This document shows, piece after piece, positions 43,536 to 51,777 of a stretch of 64,000 bases of DNA; within the stretch, counting starts at the first letter, position 1, and each line of letters begins with the position of its first letter. The stretch is from contig NZ_VDES01000001.1 in NCBI RefSeq assembly GCF_013607875.1, positions 848,316 through 912,315 on the forward strand, given 5' to 3'. The translations under genes and the position numbers were made by a program. Below the pieces are notes generated by a model. It saw nothing but the letters and a program-made list of their open reading frames with translations, had not been told where the DNA came from and searched no databases. The DNA is from Blastomonas ursincola. GTDB lineage: Bacteria; Pseudomonadota; Alphaproteobacteria; Sphingomonadales; Sphingomonadaceae.

Positions 43536-44927
43536 CTATCCTGGCATCTGCTCCAGCTCGAGACCCTTGGTTTCGCGAACCGTTGCAGCAACGAAGACCA
43601 GCGACACCAGCGCGCACGCGGCATAGGCACCATAGGTAGCTGGCAAGCCAACGCTATGCGCCAGCCATGGAAAGCTGGAGCTTACCGCGAAATTGGCAAG
43701 CCATTGGGCCGCACCTGCGACCGCCAGCGCCGAACCGCGGATCTGATTGGGAAACATTTCCCCCAGCATCACCCACATGACCGGCCCCCAGCTGAGGTTG
43801 AAAAAGGCAACATAGACATTGGCTGAAACCAGTGCGGTCAGCCCCACGCCCGCCGGCAGCACGACATTGCCGCCTTCCATGTGCGCCTGGGCAAAGCACC
43901 AGGCAAGAATACCGAGCGTGGCTGCCATTCCCCCCGATCCGACGAGCAGTAACGGCCGCCTTCCAATCCTATCAACAAGTCCGATGGAGACAAGGCAGGC
44001 CAAGATCGACACAGCGCCCGTAAGGATATTGATCTTCAGCGCATCGGCTTCGCTGAAACCGACCGCCTGCCACAGCACGGCACCGTAATAGAAGACCACG
44101 TTGATCCCGACGAGCTGCTGGAACACGGCCAGACCTATGCCGACCCAGATGATCGGCCGCCATCCGCCACCAGGCTGCTTGAGATCATCGAGGCTGGGGG
44201 TATGATCCATGTCGAGCGAGCCCGCGATTTCATCCACCTTGGCCCGCGCCTCGGCTGCGCCGAAGAGCTTGGTCAGCACCGCTTCGGCTTCTTCCAGCCG
44301 GCGTCGTGCCACCAGATAGCGGGGACTTTCCGGGATGAAGGCCAGGCTGACGAGGAACAGCAGGCCCGGTGCGGCCTGCACCCAGAACATCCAGCGCCAC
44401 GCAGCATGGCCGCCAATGAGATCGAGCGACGAACCGGCCGCCGCGGCCAGTGCATAGTTGCACAGGAACGCTCCGGTCAGGCCGGAGATGATCATGACTT
44501 GCTGGATGCTGGCCAATCGCCCGCGCACCGGCGCAGGCGTCACTTCGCTGATATAGGCTGGCGACAGGACGCTGGCCGCGCCAACCGCTCCCCCGGCAAG
44601 GAATCGCGCGAGTGCAAGCACCGGAGCGGACCATGCCATTCCCGACAGCAAGGCCGTAAGGACAAAGAGGATCGCGGCGATCATCATGACCCGCCGCCGC
44701 CCCCACAGGTCGGCAAATCTGCCTGCCAGGAAAGCACCCAGTGCGCAGCCGGGAAGCAAGGCGCTGACGGTCAGGCCAAGTTCCGTATCGCTCAGACCAA
44801 AAGCGGCGCGAAGGCCATCCTGCGTGCCGTTGATTGCGCCCGAATCATAGCCGAACATGAACCCGCCTATCGTGGCCACAGCCACGATAAGGAGGACCGA
44901 TGATCGTGCGCGTTGATGGGTTTCCAT
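43536..44927 (-). CDS. MFS sugar porter (xylose/galactose:H+ symporter type)
   Basis: The product is a 463-residue inner-membrane protein with 12 hydrophobic segments. It shows the sugar-porter signatures GYDSGAINGT, GRFADLWGRRRVMM, RFLAGGAVGAASVLSPAYISEV, PESPRYL, QQLVGINVVFYYGAVLW and the C-terminal ETKGLELEQM. These fit XylE/GalP/glucose carriers. A LacI-type palindrome lies 29 bp upstream. It sits next to the lacI gene and close to xylB-xylA, so D-xylose uptake is the likely role. Confidence 0.9.
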   Translation of the reverse strand: METHQRARSSVLLIVAVATIGGFMFGYDSGAINGTQDGLRAAFGLSDTELGLTVSALLPGCALGAFLAGRFADLWGRRRVMMIAAILFVLTALLSGMAWSAPVLALARFLAGGAVGAASVLSPAYISEVTPAPVRGRLASIQQVMIISGLTGAFLCNYALAAAAGSSLDLIGGHAAWRWMFWVQAAPGLLFLVSLAFIPESPRYLVARRRLEEAEAVLTKLFGAAEARAKVDEIAGSLDMDHTPSLDDLKQPGGGWRPIIWVGIGLAVFQQLVGINVVFYYGAVLWQAVGFSEADALKINILTGAVSILACLVSIGLVDRIGRRPLLLVGSGGMAATLGILAWCFAQAHMEGGNVVLPAGVGLTALVSANVYVAFFNLSWGPVMWVMLGEMFPNQIRGSALAVAGAAQWLANFAVSSSFPWLAHSVGLPATYGAYAACALVSLVFVAATVRETKGLELEQMPG

Positions 44928-44955
44928 GCCCCGCTTCCCCTTCCCACATTGTCTT

Positions 44956-44969
44956 TGTGAGCGCTACCA
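44956..44969. promoter_or_regulatory. LacI-type operator TGTGAGCGCTACCA
   Basis: It is a CG-centred palindrome typical of LacI-family sites. Its reverse complement, TGGTAGCGCTCACA, shares nine leading bases (TGGTAGCGC and the next T) with the site at 46166-46179. It lies just upstream of the sugar-porter start. Confidence 0.7.
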
Positions 44970-44989
44970 TGATGCCCGGGAGGGGGAAG

Positions 44990-46066
44990 TCAAGTCACAT
45001 GGCGGGTGGTCGATGCCCGCACCACGATCTCGTGCCCCAGCCGCAGGTCTGGTAGGTCGTGGGAAGCGAATTCCGCAGGGCTTGCAAGATAACGCACGAG
45101 AAGGATCGTGGCCTCGCGCGCCATGTTCGAAACCGGCTGCCGGACGGTGGTGAGTTCAGGCCAGACGGCGCGGGCCATGGCGGTATCATCGAAGCCGCAA
45201 ATCGACAATGCGCGCGGCACTTCGAGCCCGAGGCGATGGGCGGTAGCCATTGCGCCTGCCGCCATGTCGTCATTGCTGGCGAAGATAGCGCTGGGAGGAT
45301 TTGCGGATGCCAGCAGCGCCTGAGCGGCCTCCATGCCCGAGCGGAACGTATAGTCGCCCGTCGCGATCATCGCCGGATCGGCTGCGAGGTTGGCCTGCTG
45401 CAGGGCACGGCAAAACCCGGCCCGCCGCCGTGCACTCATCGGAAAGCGGTCCGATCCGGCAATGAACCCGATCCGGCGGTGACCGAGCGCCAGCAGATGG
45501 CTTGTCATGTCCCTTGCGGCTGCTTCGTCATCCATGCCAACACTCAGCGCACCAGCCATGGCCTGAGTAGCGGCAATTCGAGCCACGGCCAGATGACCCG
45601 CTGCAAGTCCGTCGACCAGCGTCGAGTCGTCGCAAAGCGGCGCGGGCAGAAGGACGCCCTCGACCCGATGGCGCTGCAGCCGGGCGACGAGATCGGTCAC
45701 CTCTTCGTCGGCACGAAACGACTCGAGCAACAGGACCGCATCGCACTCGCCCGCCTGCTCCAAACAGCCAAGCAGCAATTCGCTGAGAAAGGCTGCGCTG
45801 GGATTTTCGTAAACCAGCGCAAGGCGATGCTGCCTCGCCCCGGCCAACGAGCGCGCCGCCTGATTCGGTACATAGCCCAGATCGCGGATAGCTTGTTCGA
45901 CCTTGTCACGGCTGGCTTGAGTGATCCGTGCACTGTCATTGACGACGCGCGATACGGTCATAGGCGAGACGCCCGCCAGCCGCGCGACATCGGCAAGCGT
46001 GGGGCCTGGCCCGCCCCGCCGCCTTGCGCGCCTGCCCCTTGGTTCTTCCTGGATGCCGTTGTTCAT
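44990..46066 (-). CDS. LacI-family transcriptional regulator (probable xylose regulator)
   Basis: The product is 358 residues. The LacI DNA-binding head is LADVARLAGVSPMTVSRVVN (24-43) followed by the hinge-helix region VPNQAARSLA. The C-terminal part is a periplasmic-binding-protein-like sugar sensor (FIAGSDRFPMSARRRAGF, then ASNDDMAAGAMATAHRLG, then ICGFDDTAMA). An arginine-rich tail precedes the head. It is divergent from xylB and upstream of the porter gene, each of which has a matching operator, so it probably represses both until xylose or a derivative binds. Confidence 0.88.
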   Translation of the reverse strand: MNNGIQEEPRGRRARRRGGPGPTLADVARLAGVSPMTVSRVVNDSARITQASRDKVEQAIRDLGYVPNQAARSLAGARQHRLALVYENPSAAFLSELLLGCLEQAGECDAVLLLESFRADEEVTDLVARLQRHRVEGVLLPAPLCDDSTLVDGLAAGHLAVARIAATQAMAGALSVGMDDEAAARDMTSHLLALGHRRIGFIAGSDRFPMSARRRAGFCRALQQANLAADPAMIATGDYTFRSGMEAAQALLASANPPSAIFASNDDMAAGAMATAHRLGLEVPRALSICGFDDTAMARAVWPELTTVRQPVSNMAREATILLVRYLASPAEFASHDLPDLRLGHEIVVRASTTRHVT

Positions 46067-46165
46067 GCTGCATGCCTAGGGCGGTTGGCGCGTGGCGACA
46101 AGGCGCAGCGGCGTGCATCCGGCCTGCCGGACGTGAGGCGAAATGACCGCTTGTCTTTCATCTTG

Positions 46166-46179
46166 TGGTAGCGCTATCA
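46166..46179. promoter_or_regulatory. LacI-type operator TGGTAGCGCTATCA
   Basis: A 14-bp CG-centred palindrome with 6 of 7 positions paired lies 24 bp before the xylB start and about 100 bp before the lacI start. It matches the site before the porter gene. Confidence 0.75.
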
Positions 46180-46203
46180 TGAAGATCGGAGAGGATAAAC
46201 AAC

Positions 46204-47643
46204 GTGTTTCTTGGCATCGACATCGGCACTTCAGGGGTCAAGGCGGTATTGCTGGGCGCGAAGGGTCATGTCATCGCCCAGGCCAGCTCTGCCCTCACCG
46301 TGCAGCGCCCGCACCCGCTCTGGTCCGAACAAGACCCGGCGGCCTGGTGGAATGCCACCCAGGCGGCAGTGCTCGCGCTGCCCGCCGACCTGCGCGCGCG
46401 GGTGGAGGCGGTGGGCCTTGCAGGCCAGATGCACGGCGCGACTCTGCTGGGCGCGGACGATCGCCCGCTGCGCCCCGCGATCCTGTGGAACGATGGCCGC
46501 AGCCATGCCGAATGTGCGGCGCTGGAAGCCGCCGTTCCCGATCTGCGCGCCATTGCGGGCAATATCGCAATGCCCGGCTTCACCGCACCCAAGCTCGCCT
46601 GGGTGCGCGCACACGAGCCGGACATCTTCGCCGCGACGCGCAGCGTGCTGCTGCCCAAGGACTATGTCCGGTTGCTGATGACCGGCGAAAAAATCAGCGA
46701 CATGTCCGACAGCGCGGGCACGCTCTGGCTCGATGTGGCGAAACGCGACTGGTCGGATGAGCTGCTTGGCGCGACTGGGCTCGACCGATCGCACATGCCC
46801 AGCCTGGTCGAGGGCAGCGAAATTGGCGGAAAGCTCCGGCCCGATGTCGCCGCGCGCTGGGGCATGGCGAGCGTGCCGGTGGCAGGCGGCGCGGGCGACA
46901 ATGCCGCAGGCGCGGTCGGCGTCGGAGTAGTGCGCGATGGCGATGCGCTACTCTCGCTCGGCACCTCGGGCGTGATCTTCGTCGCCACCGATCGCCTGCG
47001 CGCCAATCCCGGCGGCGCGGTCCATGCCTTCTGCCACTGCCTGCCGGGCCTGTGGCACCAGATGAGCGTGCACCTGTCCGCCGCTGTCTGCCTCGACTGG
47101 GCGGCGGCGATGATGCACCTCACCGTGCCCGATCTGCTCGCCGCAGCAGAAGCGGAAGGCGCAGACCAGGGCAACGAGCTGTTCCTGCCCTACCTTTCGG
47201 GCGAGCGCACCCCGCACAACGACCCGCATGTGCGCGGCGCGTTCCTGGGCCTTGGTCACGACAGCAGCCCGGGGCGCATGGCGGCGGCGGTGCTGGAGGG
47301 CGTCGCCTTCGCGCATGCCGATGGCCTGGCCGCGCTTCAGGCCGCCGGAACGCGGATCGAGAGCCTGTCGGTGATCGGCGGCGGCGCGCGATCAGCCTGG
47401 TGGGGCCGTATCATTGCATCTGCGCTCGATGTCCGTCTCGATTATCTCGACGGCGGCGAGGTCGGCCCGGCCCTGGGCGCGGCGCGGCTGGCGCAGATTG
47501 CCGCGACCGGGGCCGATCCTGCCAGCATCTGCACCCGCCCACCGGTGCGCGAGAGCATCGCGCCCGATCCCGAGCTTGCCGAGCGGCTGGCGCCCAAGCT
47601 GGCCCGGTTCCGCGCCGCCTATTCCGCCATAAGAACGATCTGA
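46204..47643 (+). CDS. xylB: Xylulokinase
   Basis: The product is 479 residues, the usual length. The start is the GTG at 46204 (MFLGIDIGTSGVKAVL). It is an FGGY kinase: ATP-site motif DIGTSG at 6-11, substrate segments QMHG at 75-78 and WND at 95-97, and the catalytic Asp232 in GGAGDNAAGAVG. It phosphorylates D-xylulose. The C-terminal segment VIGGGARSAWWGRIIASAL is typical of FGGY. It lies 12 bp upstream of xylA and 24 bp after a LacI-type operator. Confidence 0.93.
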   Translation: MFLGIDIGTSGVKAVLLGAKGHVIAQASSALTVQRPHPLWSEQDPAAWWNATQAAVLALPADLRARVEAVGLAGQMHGATLLGADDRPLRPAILWNDGRSHAECAALEAAVPDLRAIAGNIAMPGFTAPKLAWVRAHEPDIFAATRSVLLPKDYVRLLMTGEKISDMSDSAGTLWLDVAKRDWSDELLGATGLDRSHMPSLVEGSEIGGKLRPDVAARWGMASVPVAGGAGDNAAGAVGVGVVRDGDALLSLGTSGVIFVATDRLRANPGGAVHAFCHCLPGLWHQMSVHLSAAVCLDWAAAMMHLTVPDLLAAAEAEGADQGNELFLPYLSGERTPHNDPHVRGAFLGLGHDSSPGRMAAAVLEGVAFAHADGLAALQAAGTRIESLSVIGGGARSAWWGRIIASALDVRLDYLDGGEVGPALGAARLAQIAATGADPASICTRPPVRESIAPDPELAERLAPKLARFRAAYSAIRTI

Positions 47644-47655
47644 GAGGAAATCCCC

Positions 47656-48969
47656 ATGTCCGCCGAATATTTCGCCGCCTTCGATACCGTCCGTTACGAG
47701 GGACCCGATAGCGCCAATGACCTCGCCTATCGCTGGTACGACAAGGACCGGGTGGTGATGGGCAAAAGGATGGAGGACCATCTGCGCTTCGCCGTGTGCA
47801 TGTGGCACACCTTCTGCTGGCCGGGCAGCGACGTGTTCGGCGCGGGCACCTTCAACCGCCCCTGGCTGCAAGGGCCGATGGATGCGACAAACGCCGCCGC
47901 CAAGCGCGAGGCAGCGCTCGCCTTTGTCGAGAAGCTCGACCTGCCCTTCTACTGCTTCCACGATGTCGACGTGATGGCCGATGCCGAGAATATCGGCGAT
48001 TTCCGCAGCAGCTTTGCCGAGGCCGTCGATCATCTCGAGGCGTTGCAGGCGCAGCATGGTCGCAAGCTGCTCTGGGGCACCGCCAACCTGTTCAGCCACC
48101 CGCGCTACATGGCGGGCGCGGCGACCAACCCCGACCCGGAAGTCTATGCCTGGGCAGCATCCCAAGTGCGCGATGCGCTCGAGGCGACGCATCGGCTGGG
48201 CGGCGCGAACTACGTGCTCTGGGGCGGGCGCGAGGGCTATGATTCGATCCTCAACACCGAGATCGGCACCGAGCAGGAGAATTTCGGCCGGTTCCTCAGC
48301 CTCGTGGTCGATCACAAGCACCGCATCGGCTTTACCGGCACGATCCTGATCGAACCCAAGCCGCACGAGCCGACCAAGCACCAATATGATTTCGACACGC
48401 AGACCGTCTATGCGTTCCTCAAGCGCTTCGGGCTGGAGAACGAGGTCAAGGTCAATATCGAGGCCAACCACGCCACCCTGTCCGGCCATACCTTCGAGCA
48501 CGAAATCGCCATGGCGCGCGCGCTCGGCATCCTGGGCTCGATCGACGCCAATCGCGGCGACCCGCAAAATGGCTGGGATACCGACCAGTTCCCCAATTCG
48601 GTCGAGGAACTGACGCTGGCGATGCTCGAGGTGCTACGCGCCGGCGGCCTGGGCAATGGCGGCTTCAATTTCGACGCCAAGGTGCGCCGCCAGTCGATCG
48701 ACGCGGCGGACCTGTTCCACGGCCATATCGGCGGGGTCGATACCATCGCCCGCTCGCTGCTACGCGCCGCCGCGATCATCGAGGACGGGCGGCTCGAGGC
48801 CTTCCGTGCCGAGCGCTATGCCGGATGGCAGGGCGAGCTGGGCCAGATGATCCATGCCGAGGGCACCACGCTGGCCGCCATTGCCGACCGTGCCGTCAGC
48901 GCCAACAGCGCGCCCGAGCCGAAATCGGGCCGACAGGAATATTGCGAAAATCTGGTCAACCGCTTCTGA
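47656..48969 (+). CDS. xylA: Xylose isomerase
   Basis: The product is 437 residues, the length of the class II (long) enzymes. The TIM barrel has catalytic His102 and Asp105 (FHDVDV) and WGGREGYDS. It also has the metal-binding region [18 protein letters not shown] and [16 protein letters not shown], ending with [19 protein letters not shown]. It converts D-xylose to D-xylulose for XylB. The ATG follows GAGAGGAAA. The order xylB-xylA with a divergent lacI defines an isomerase-pathway xylose operon rather than the oxidative (Weimberg) route known in Caulobacter. Confidence 0.95.
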   Translation: MSAEYFAAFDTVRYEGPDSANDLAYRWYDKDRVVMGKRMEDHLRFAVCMWHTFCWPGSDVFGAGTFNRPWLQGPMDATNAAAKREAALAFVEKLDLPFYCFHDVDVMADAENIGDFRSSFAEAVDHLEALQAQHGRKLLWGTANLFSHPRYMAGAATNPDPEVYAWAASQVRDALEATHRLGGANYVLWGGREGYDSILNTEIGTEQENFGRFLSLVVDHKHRIGFTGTILIEPKPHEPTKHQYDFDTQTVYAFLKRFGLENEVKVNIEANHATLSGHTFEHEIAMARALGILGSIDANRGDPQNGWDTDQFPNSVEELTLAMLEVLRAGGLGNGGFNFDAKVRRQSIDAADLFHGHIGGVDTIARSLLRAAAIIEDGRLEAFRAERYAGWQGELGQMIHAEGTTLAAIADRAVSANSAPEPKSGRQEYCENLVNRF

Positions 48970-49040
48970 CTTGAACGGGCGCAACCTCATGCGGGCCGGT
49001 TCGTAAGCCCCTCGAACCCCCGCATAAGGATGAAGCCCCC

Positions 49041-49673
49041 ATGACCCTCAAAGCCGTCGCGATCAACTGTACCCTCAAGCGCTCGGGCAAGGAGAGCTCG
49101 TCGACCGATGCGATGATCGAGCTGATCGCGTCGCAGCTCTCCAAGCATGAGGTCGAGCTGACCGAGACGATCCGCATCGCCGATTACAACGTGCTGCCCG
49201 GCGTCAGCTCGGACGAGGGCGAAGGCGACGAATGGCCCGATCTTCGCAAGCGGATCCTCGCCGCCGACATCCTGATCTTCGGCACGCCGATCTGGATGGG
49301 CCAGATGTCGAGCATCGCCAAGCGCGTGCTCGAACGCATGGACGCGTTTCTGGACGAGACCGACGAGACGGGCCGGATGCCGAGCTTCTCCAAGCTCGCG
49401 GTCGCGGCGATTGTCGGCAACGAGGACGGCGCGCACCGCATCTCTGCCGATCTGTTCCAGGCGCTGAACGATGTCGGCTTCACCATCCCCGCCGGGGCCG
49501 CCTGCTACTGGGTGGGCGAGGCGATGGGCAGCACGGATTTCCAGGACCTCGACGAGACCCCGGAAGCGACGTTCGAAACCGCGCGCATGCTCGCCGCCAA
49601 CACAGCGCATCTGGCCGGACTGCTCAAGACCAAGCCCTATCCGGGCGACGAGGAGCATGACGACGAGAGCTGA
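49041..49673 (+). CDS. Flavodoxin-like NAD(P)H reductase family protein
   Basis: The product is 210 residues. The fold is flavodoxin-like: the first strand AVAINCTLKRSGKESSSTDAM gives the FMN phosphate loop, and ILIFGTPIWMGQMSSIAKRVLERMDAFLD is the GTPIWxG loop of NADPH-dependent FMN reductases and WrbA-like proteins. No signal peptide is seen. It starts 72 bp after xylA and could be co-transcribed. The role may be quinone or flavin reduction, and its link to xylose use is unclear. Confidence 0.82.
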   Translation: MTLKAVAINCTLKRSGKESSSTDAMIELIASQLSKHEVELTETIRIADYNVLPGVSSDEGEGDEWPDLRKRILAADILIFGTPIWMGQMSSIAKRVLERMDAFLDETDETGRMPSFSKLAVAAIVGNEDGAHRISADLFQALNDVGFTIPAGAACYWVGEAMGSTDFQDLDETPEATFETARMLAANTAHLAGLLKTKPYPGDEEHDDES

Positions 49674-49709
49674 TTGGCGAGAAGGGAACGGCCAAATCGC
49701 GCACTGCGA

Positions 49710-50036
49710 CTAACGTCCCCGGAACTGTTCCTCTCGAAGCGACTGTTCGATGTCGCTCATGCCGAGTTGGCGGTAGAAACACTGCCGCCTCTCTGCTGGC
49801 GTCCTGCGGGCTAAGCGATAGGCTGGCTCTGCCTGCAAGGCTGCCAGGCCTTTGGGCAAGCGCTGGCGGATGACCTTAACCTCGCAGGCCCGGCCAGCTT
49901 CGGTTATCTTGCGCCATTCGCCGTCGAGGGAGCGCCGCTGCACGCCAGCGTCGCTCGTCATGAGCAATAGGGCAATGGCGGACAGGCCAGATAGCATAGC
50001 TGCAAGCATAATCGACTGGAGGGCGGCGGCAAGCAC
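49710..50036 (-). CDS. Small hypothetical protein with N-terminal membrane segment
   Basis: The product is 108 residues. The N-terminus (MLAAALQSIMLAAMLSGLSAIALLLM) is a likely membrane anchor or signal, followed by a basic soluble part with three Cys-poor helical stretches. It occupies an otherwise gene-free gap between two plus-strand genes, and its codon pattern is plausible. I do not recognise it, no clear ribosome site decides the start, and it may be spurious. Confidence 0.4.
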   Translation of the reverse strand: MLAAALQSIMLAAMLSGLSAIALLLMTSDAGVQRRSLDGEWRKITEAGRACEVKVIRQRLPKGLAALQAEPAYRLARRTPAERRQCFYRQLGMSDIEQSLREEQFRGR

Positions 50037-50122
50037 CGATCAGCGTGGCGGGAATTACCACGTCCCCAGTTGCGCGATGGGTTAAGCTTGTATAAGCATA
50101 CCATCAAAGCAGGAGAGGCGTG

Positions 50123-51349
50123 ATGGTTTATGTGCTGGGCGGATACCAGAGCGATTTTGCGCGCAACTGGGCGCGCGAGGGGCTTTCGATAGGCGACGGG
50201 TTCGTCGAGACGGTCCGCCAGGGACTCGATGCGGCGCGGCTCGATGCCGACGAGATCGAGAGCGGCCATGTCGGCAATTTCGTTGGTGACCTGTTTGCCG
50301 GGCAAGGCCTGCTCGGCGGGTTTTTCGCCTATGTCGACCCGGCGCTCGACGGCCTGCCCACCTCGCGCCACGAAGCGGCCTGCGCCTCGGGCAGCGTGTC
50401 GGTGCTCGCCGCCGCGGCCGAGATCGAGGCGGGGCGCTATGACCTTGCCTGCGTGGTCGGCATCGAGATGATGCGCAACGTGCCCGGGCAGAAGGCGGCC
50501 GAAAATCTGGGCGCAGCCGCCTATCAGGGCCGCGAGTTCGCCGATGCGCAGTTCCTCTGGCCGCGCGCCTTTTCCGACCTGGCCGAGGAATATGATGCGC
50601 TGTACGGCCTCAACTATGATCATCTCGGCCGCATTGCCGAGATCAATTTCGCCAATGGCCGTCGCAACCCCGCCGCGCAGACGCGGCAATGGCAGTTCGG
50701 CCCCAAGAGCTTTACCGAGGATGACGAGGCCAATCCGGTCGTCGAGGGCCGCACGCGCAAGAACGACTGCGGCCAGGTGACCGATGGCGCGGCCGTCGTC
50801 TTCCTCGCCTCCGAAAAGCGCGCCCGCGAATATGCGGCAAAGCGCGGCATCCCGATGGAGTCGCTGTCGCGCATCGCCGGCTGGGGGCACCGGTCGGCGG
50901 CGCTTGGCTATCGCGACAAGCGCCGGATGGCGGGCGACAGCGCTTACGTCTTCCCCCAGGTCAAGCGCGCGATCGACGATGCCCGTGCCCGCGCAGGCGT
51001 GTCGGGAGTGGAGGCGATCGATGCGGTCGAGACGCACGATTGCTTCGCGATGACCGAATATATGGCGATCGACCATCTCGGCCTCACCGCGCCGGGCGAG
51101 GCGTGGAAGGCGGTCGAAGCGGGCGATATCGAGATCGGCGGCAGGCTGCCGATCAATCCTTCGGGCGGGCTGATCGGGCTCGGCCATCCGGTGGGCGCGA
51201 CGGGCGTGCGCATGCTGCTCGATGCGCACCGCCAAGTCACCGGCCAGGCGGCGGACAATCAGGTCGAGGGCGCGCGCCGCGTGCAGACGCTCAATATCGG
51301 CGGATCGACGACCACCACGGTCAGCTTCATCGTGGAGCAGGCAGCATGA
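50123..51349 (+). CDS. Thiolase/acetyl-CoA acetyltransferase (SCP2-thiolase type)
   Basis: The product is 408 residues from the ATG at 50123 (a GTG directly precedes it); GCAGGAGAGG is the ribosome site. The nucleophilic Cys lies in HEAACASGS, the HDCF motif (VETHDCFAMTEY) replaces the NEAF of classical thiolases, and GLGHPVGATGVR carries the catalytic His. This set marks the SCPx-like group that cleaves branched or steroid-like 3-ketoacyl-CoAs, although substrates vary. It is the first gene of an operon with a SnoaL-fold protein and an acyl-CoA ligase, joined by ATGA overlaps. Confidence 0.87.
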   Translation: MVYVLGGYQSDFARNWAREGLSIGDGFVETVRQGLDAARLDADEIESGHVGNFVGDLFAGQGLLGGFFAYVDPALDGLPTSRHEAACASGSVSVLAAAAEIEAGRYDLACVVGIEMMRNVPGQKAAENLGAAAYQGREFADAQFLWPRAFSDLAEEYDALYGLNYDHLGRIAEINFANGRRNPAAQTRQWQFGPKSFTEDDEANPVVEGRTRKNDCGQVTDGAAVVFLASEKRAREYAAKRGIPMESLSRIAGWGHRSAALGYRDKRRMAGDSAYVFPQVKRAIDDARARAGVSGVEAIDAVETHDCFAMTEYMAIDHLGLTAPGEAWKAVEAGDIEIGGRLPINPSGGLIGLGHPVGATGVRMLLDAHRQVTGQAADNQVEGARRVQTLNIGGSTTTTVSFIVEQAA

Positions 51350-51777
51350 GCGACACCCGTTTCCAGCAGTTCAAGAAACTGATCGCCGCCTGGACGCGCA
51401 AGGATGCCGAGGCCGTGCTTGGCATGCTGCACGACGATGTCGTCTGGCATTATGCCGCCGCGATCGCCCCGCCCGCACGCGGCAAGGCCGAGGCGCGCGC
51501 CTTCATCGAACGCTTCGGATCGACGATTGCCGAGGTCAACTGGCGCATCTTCGCGCATGCCGAGACCGCCGACCGGCTGTTCGTCGAGGGCGTCGACGAA
51601 TATGTGACGACCGACGGCGTCCGCGTCGCCGCGCCCTATGCGGGGATCATCGAATACCAGGGCGACAAGATCATCGGCTGGCGCGATTATCTCGATCGCG
51701 CCACGGTCGATGCTATCAAGGCGGGCAAGCCTTATTCGGCCCAGGTCAAGGAACTGATTGACCGGCCGGCGGCATGA
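51346..51777 (+). CDS. SnoaL/limonene-epoxide-hydrolase-like protein
   Basis: The product is 143 residues. The ATG overlaps the thiolase stop (ATGA). The NTF2-like pattern is clear: FKKLIAAWTRKDAEAVLGML, then DDVVWHYAAAIAPPARGKAE, then VDEYVTTDGVRVAAPYAGII and GDKIIGWRDYLDRATV. Relatives include limonene-1,2-epoxide hydrolases and polyketide-cyclase-like proteins. Being tightly coupled to both thiolase and ligase, it probably acts on the CoA ester, or on its acid, in the same pathway. Confidence 0.8.
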   Translation: MSDTRFQQFKKLIAAWTRKDAEAVLGMLHDDVVWHYAAAIAPPARGKAEARAFIERFGSTIAEVNWRIFAHAETADRLFVEGVDEYVTTDGVRVAAPYAGIIEYQGDKIIGWRDYLDRATVDAIKAGKPYSAQVKELIDRPAA

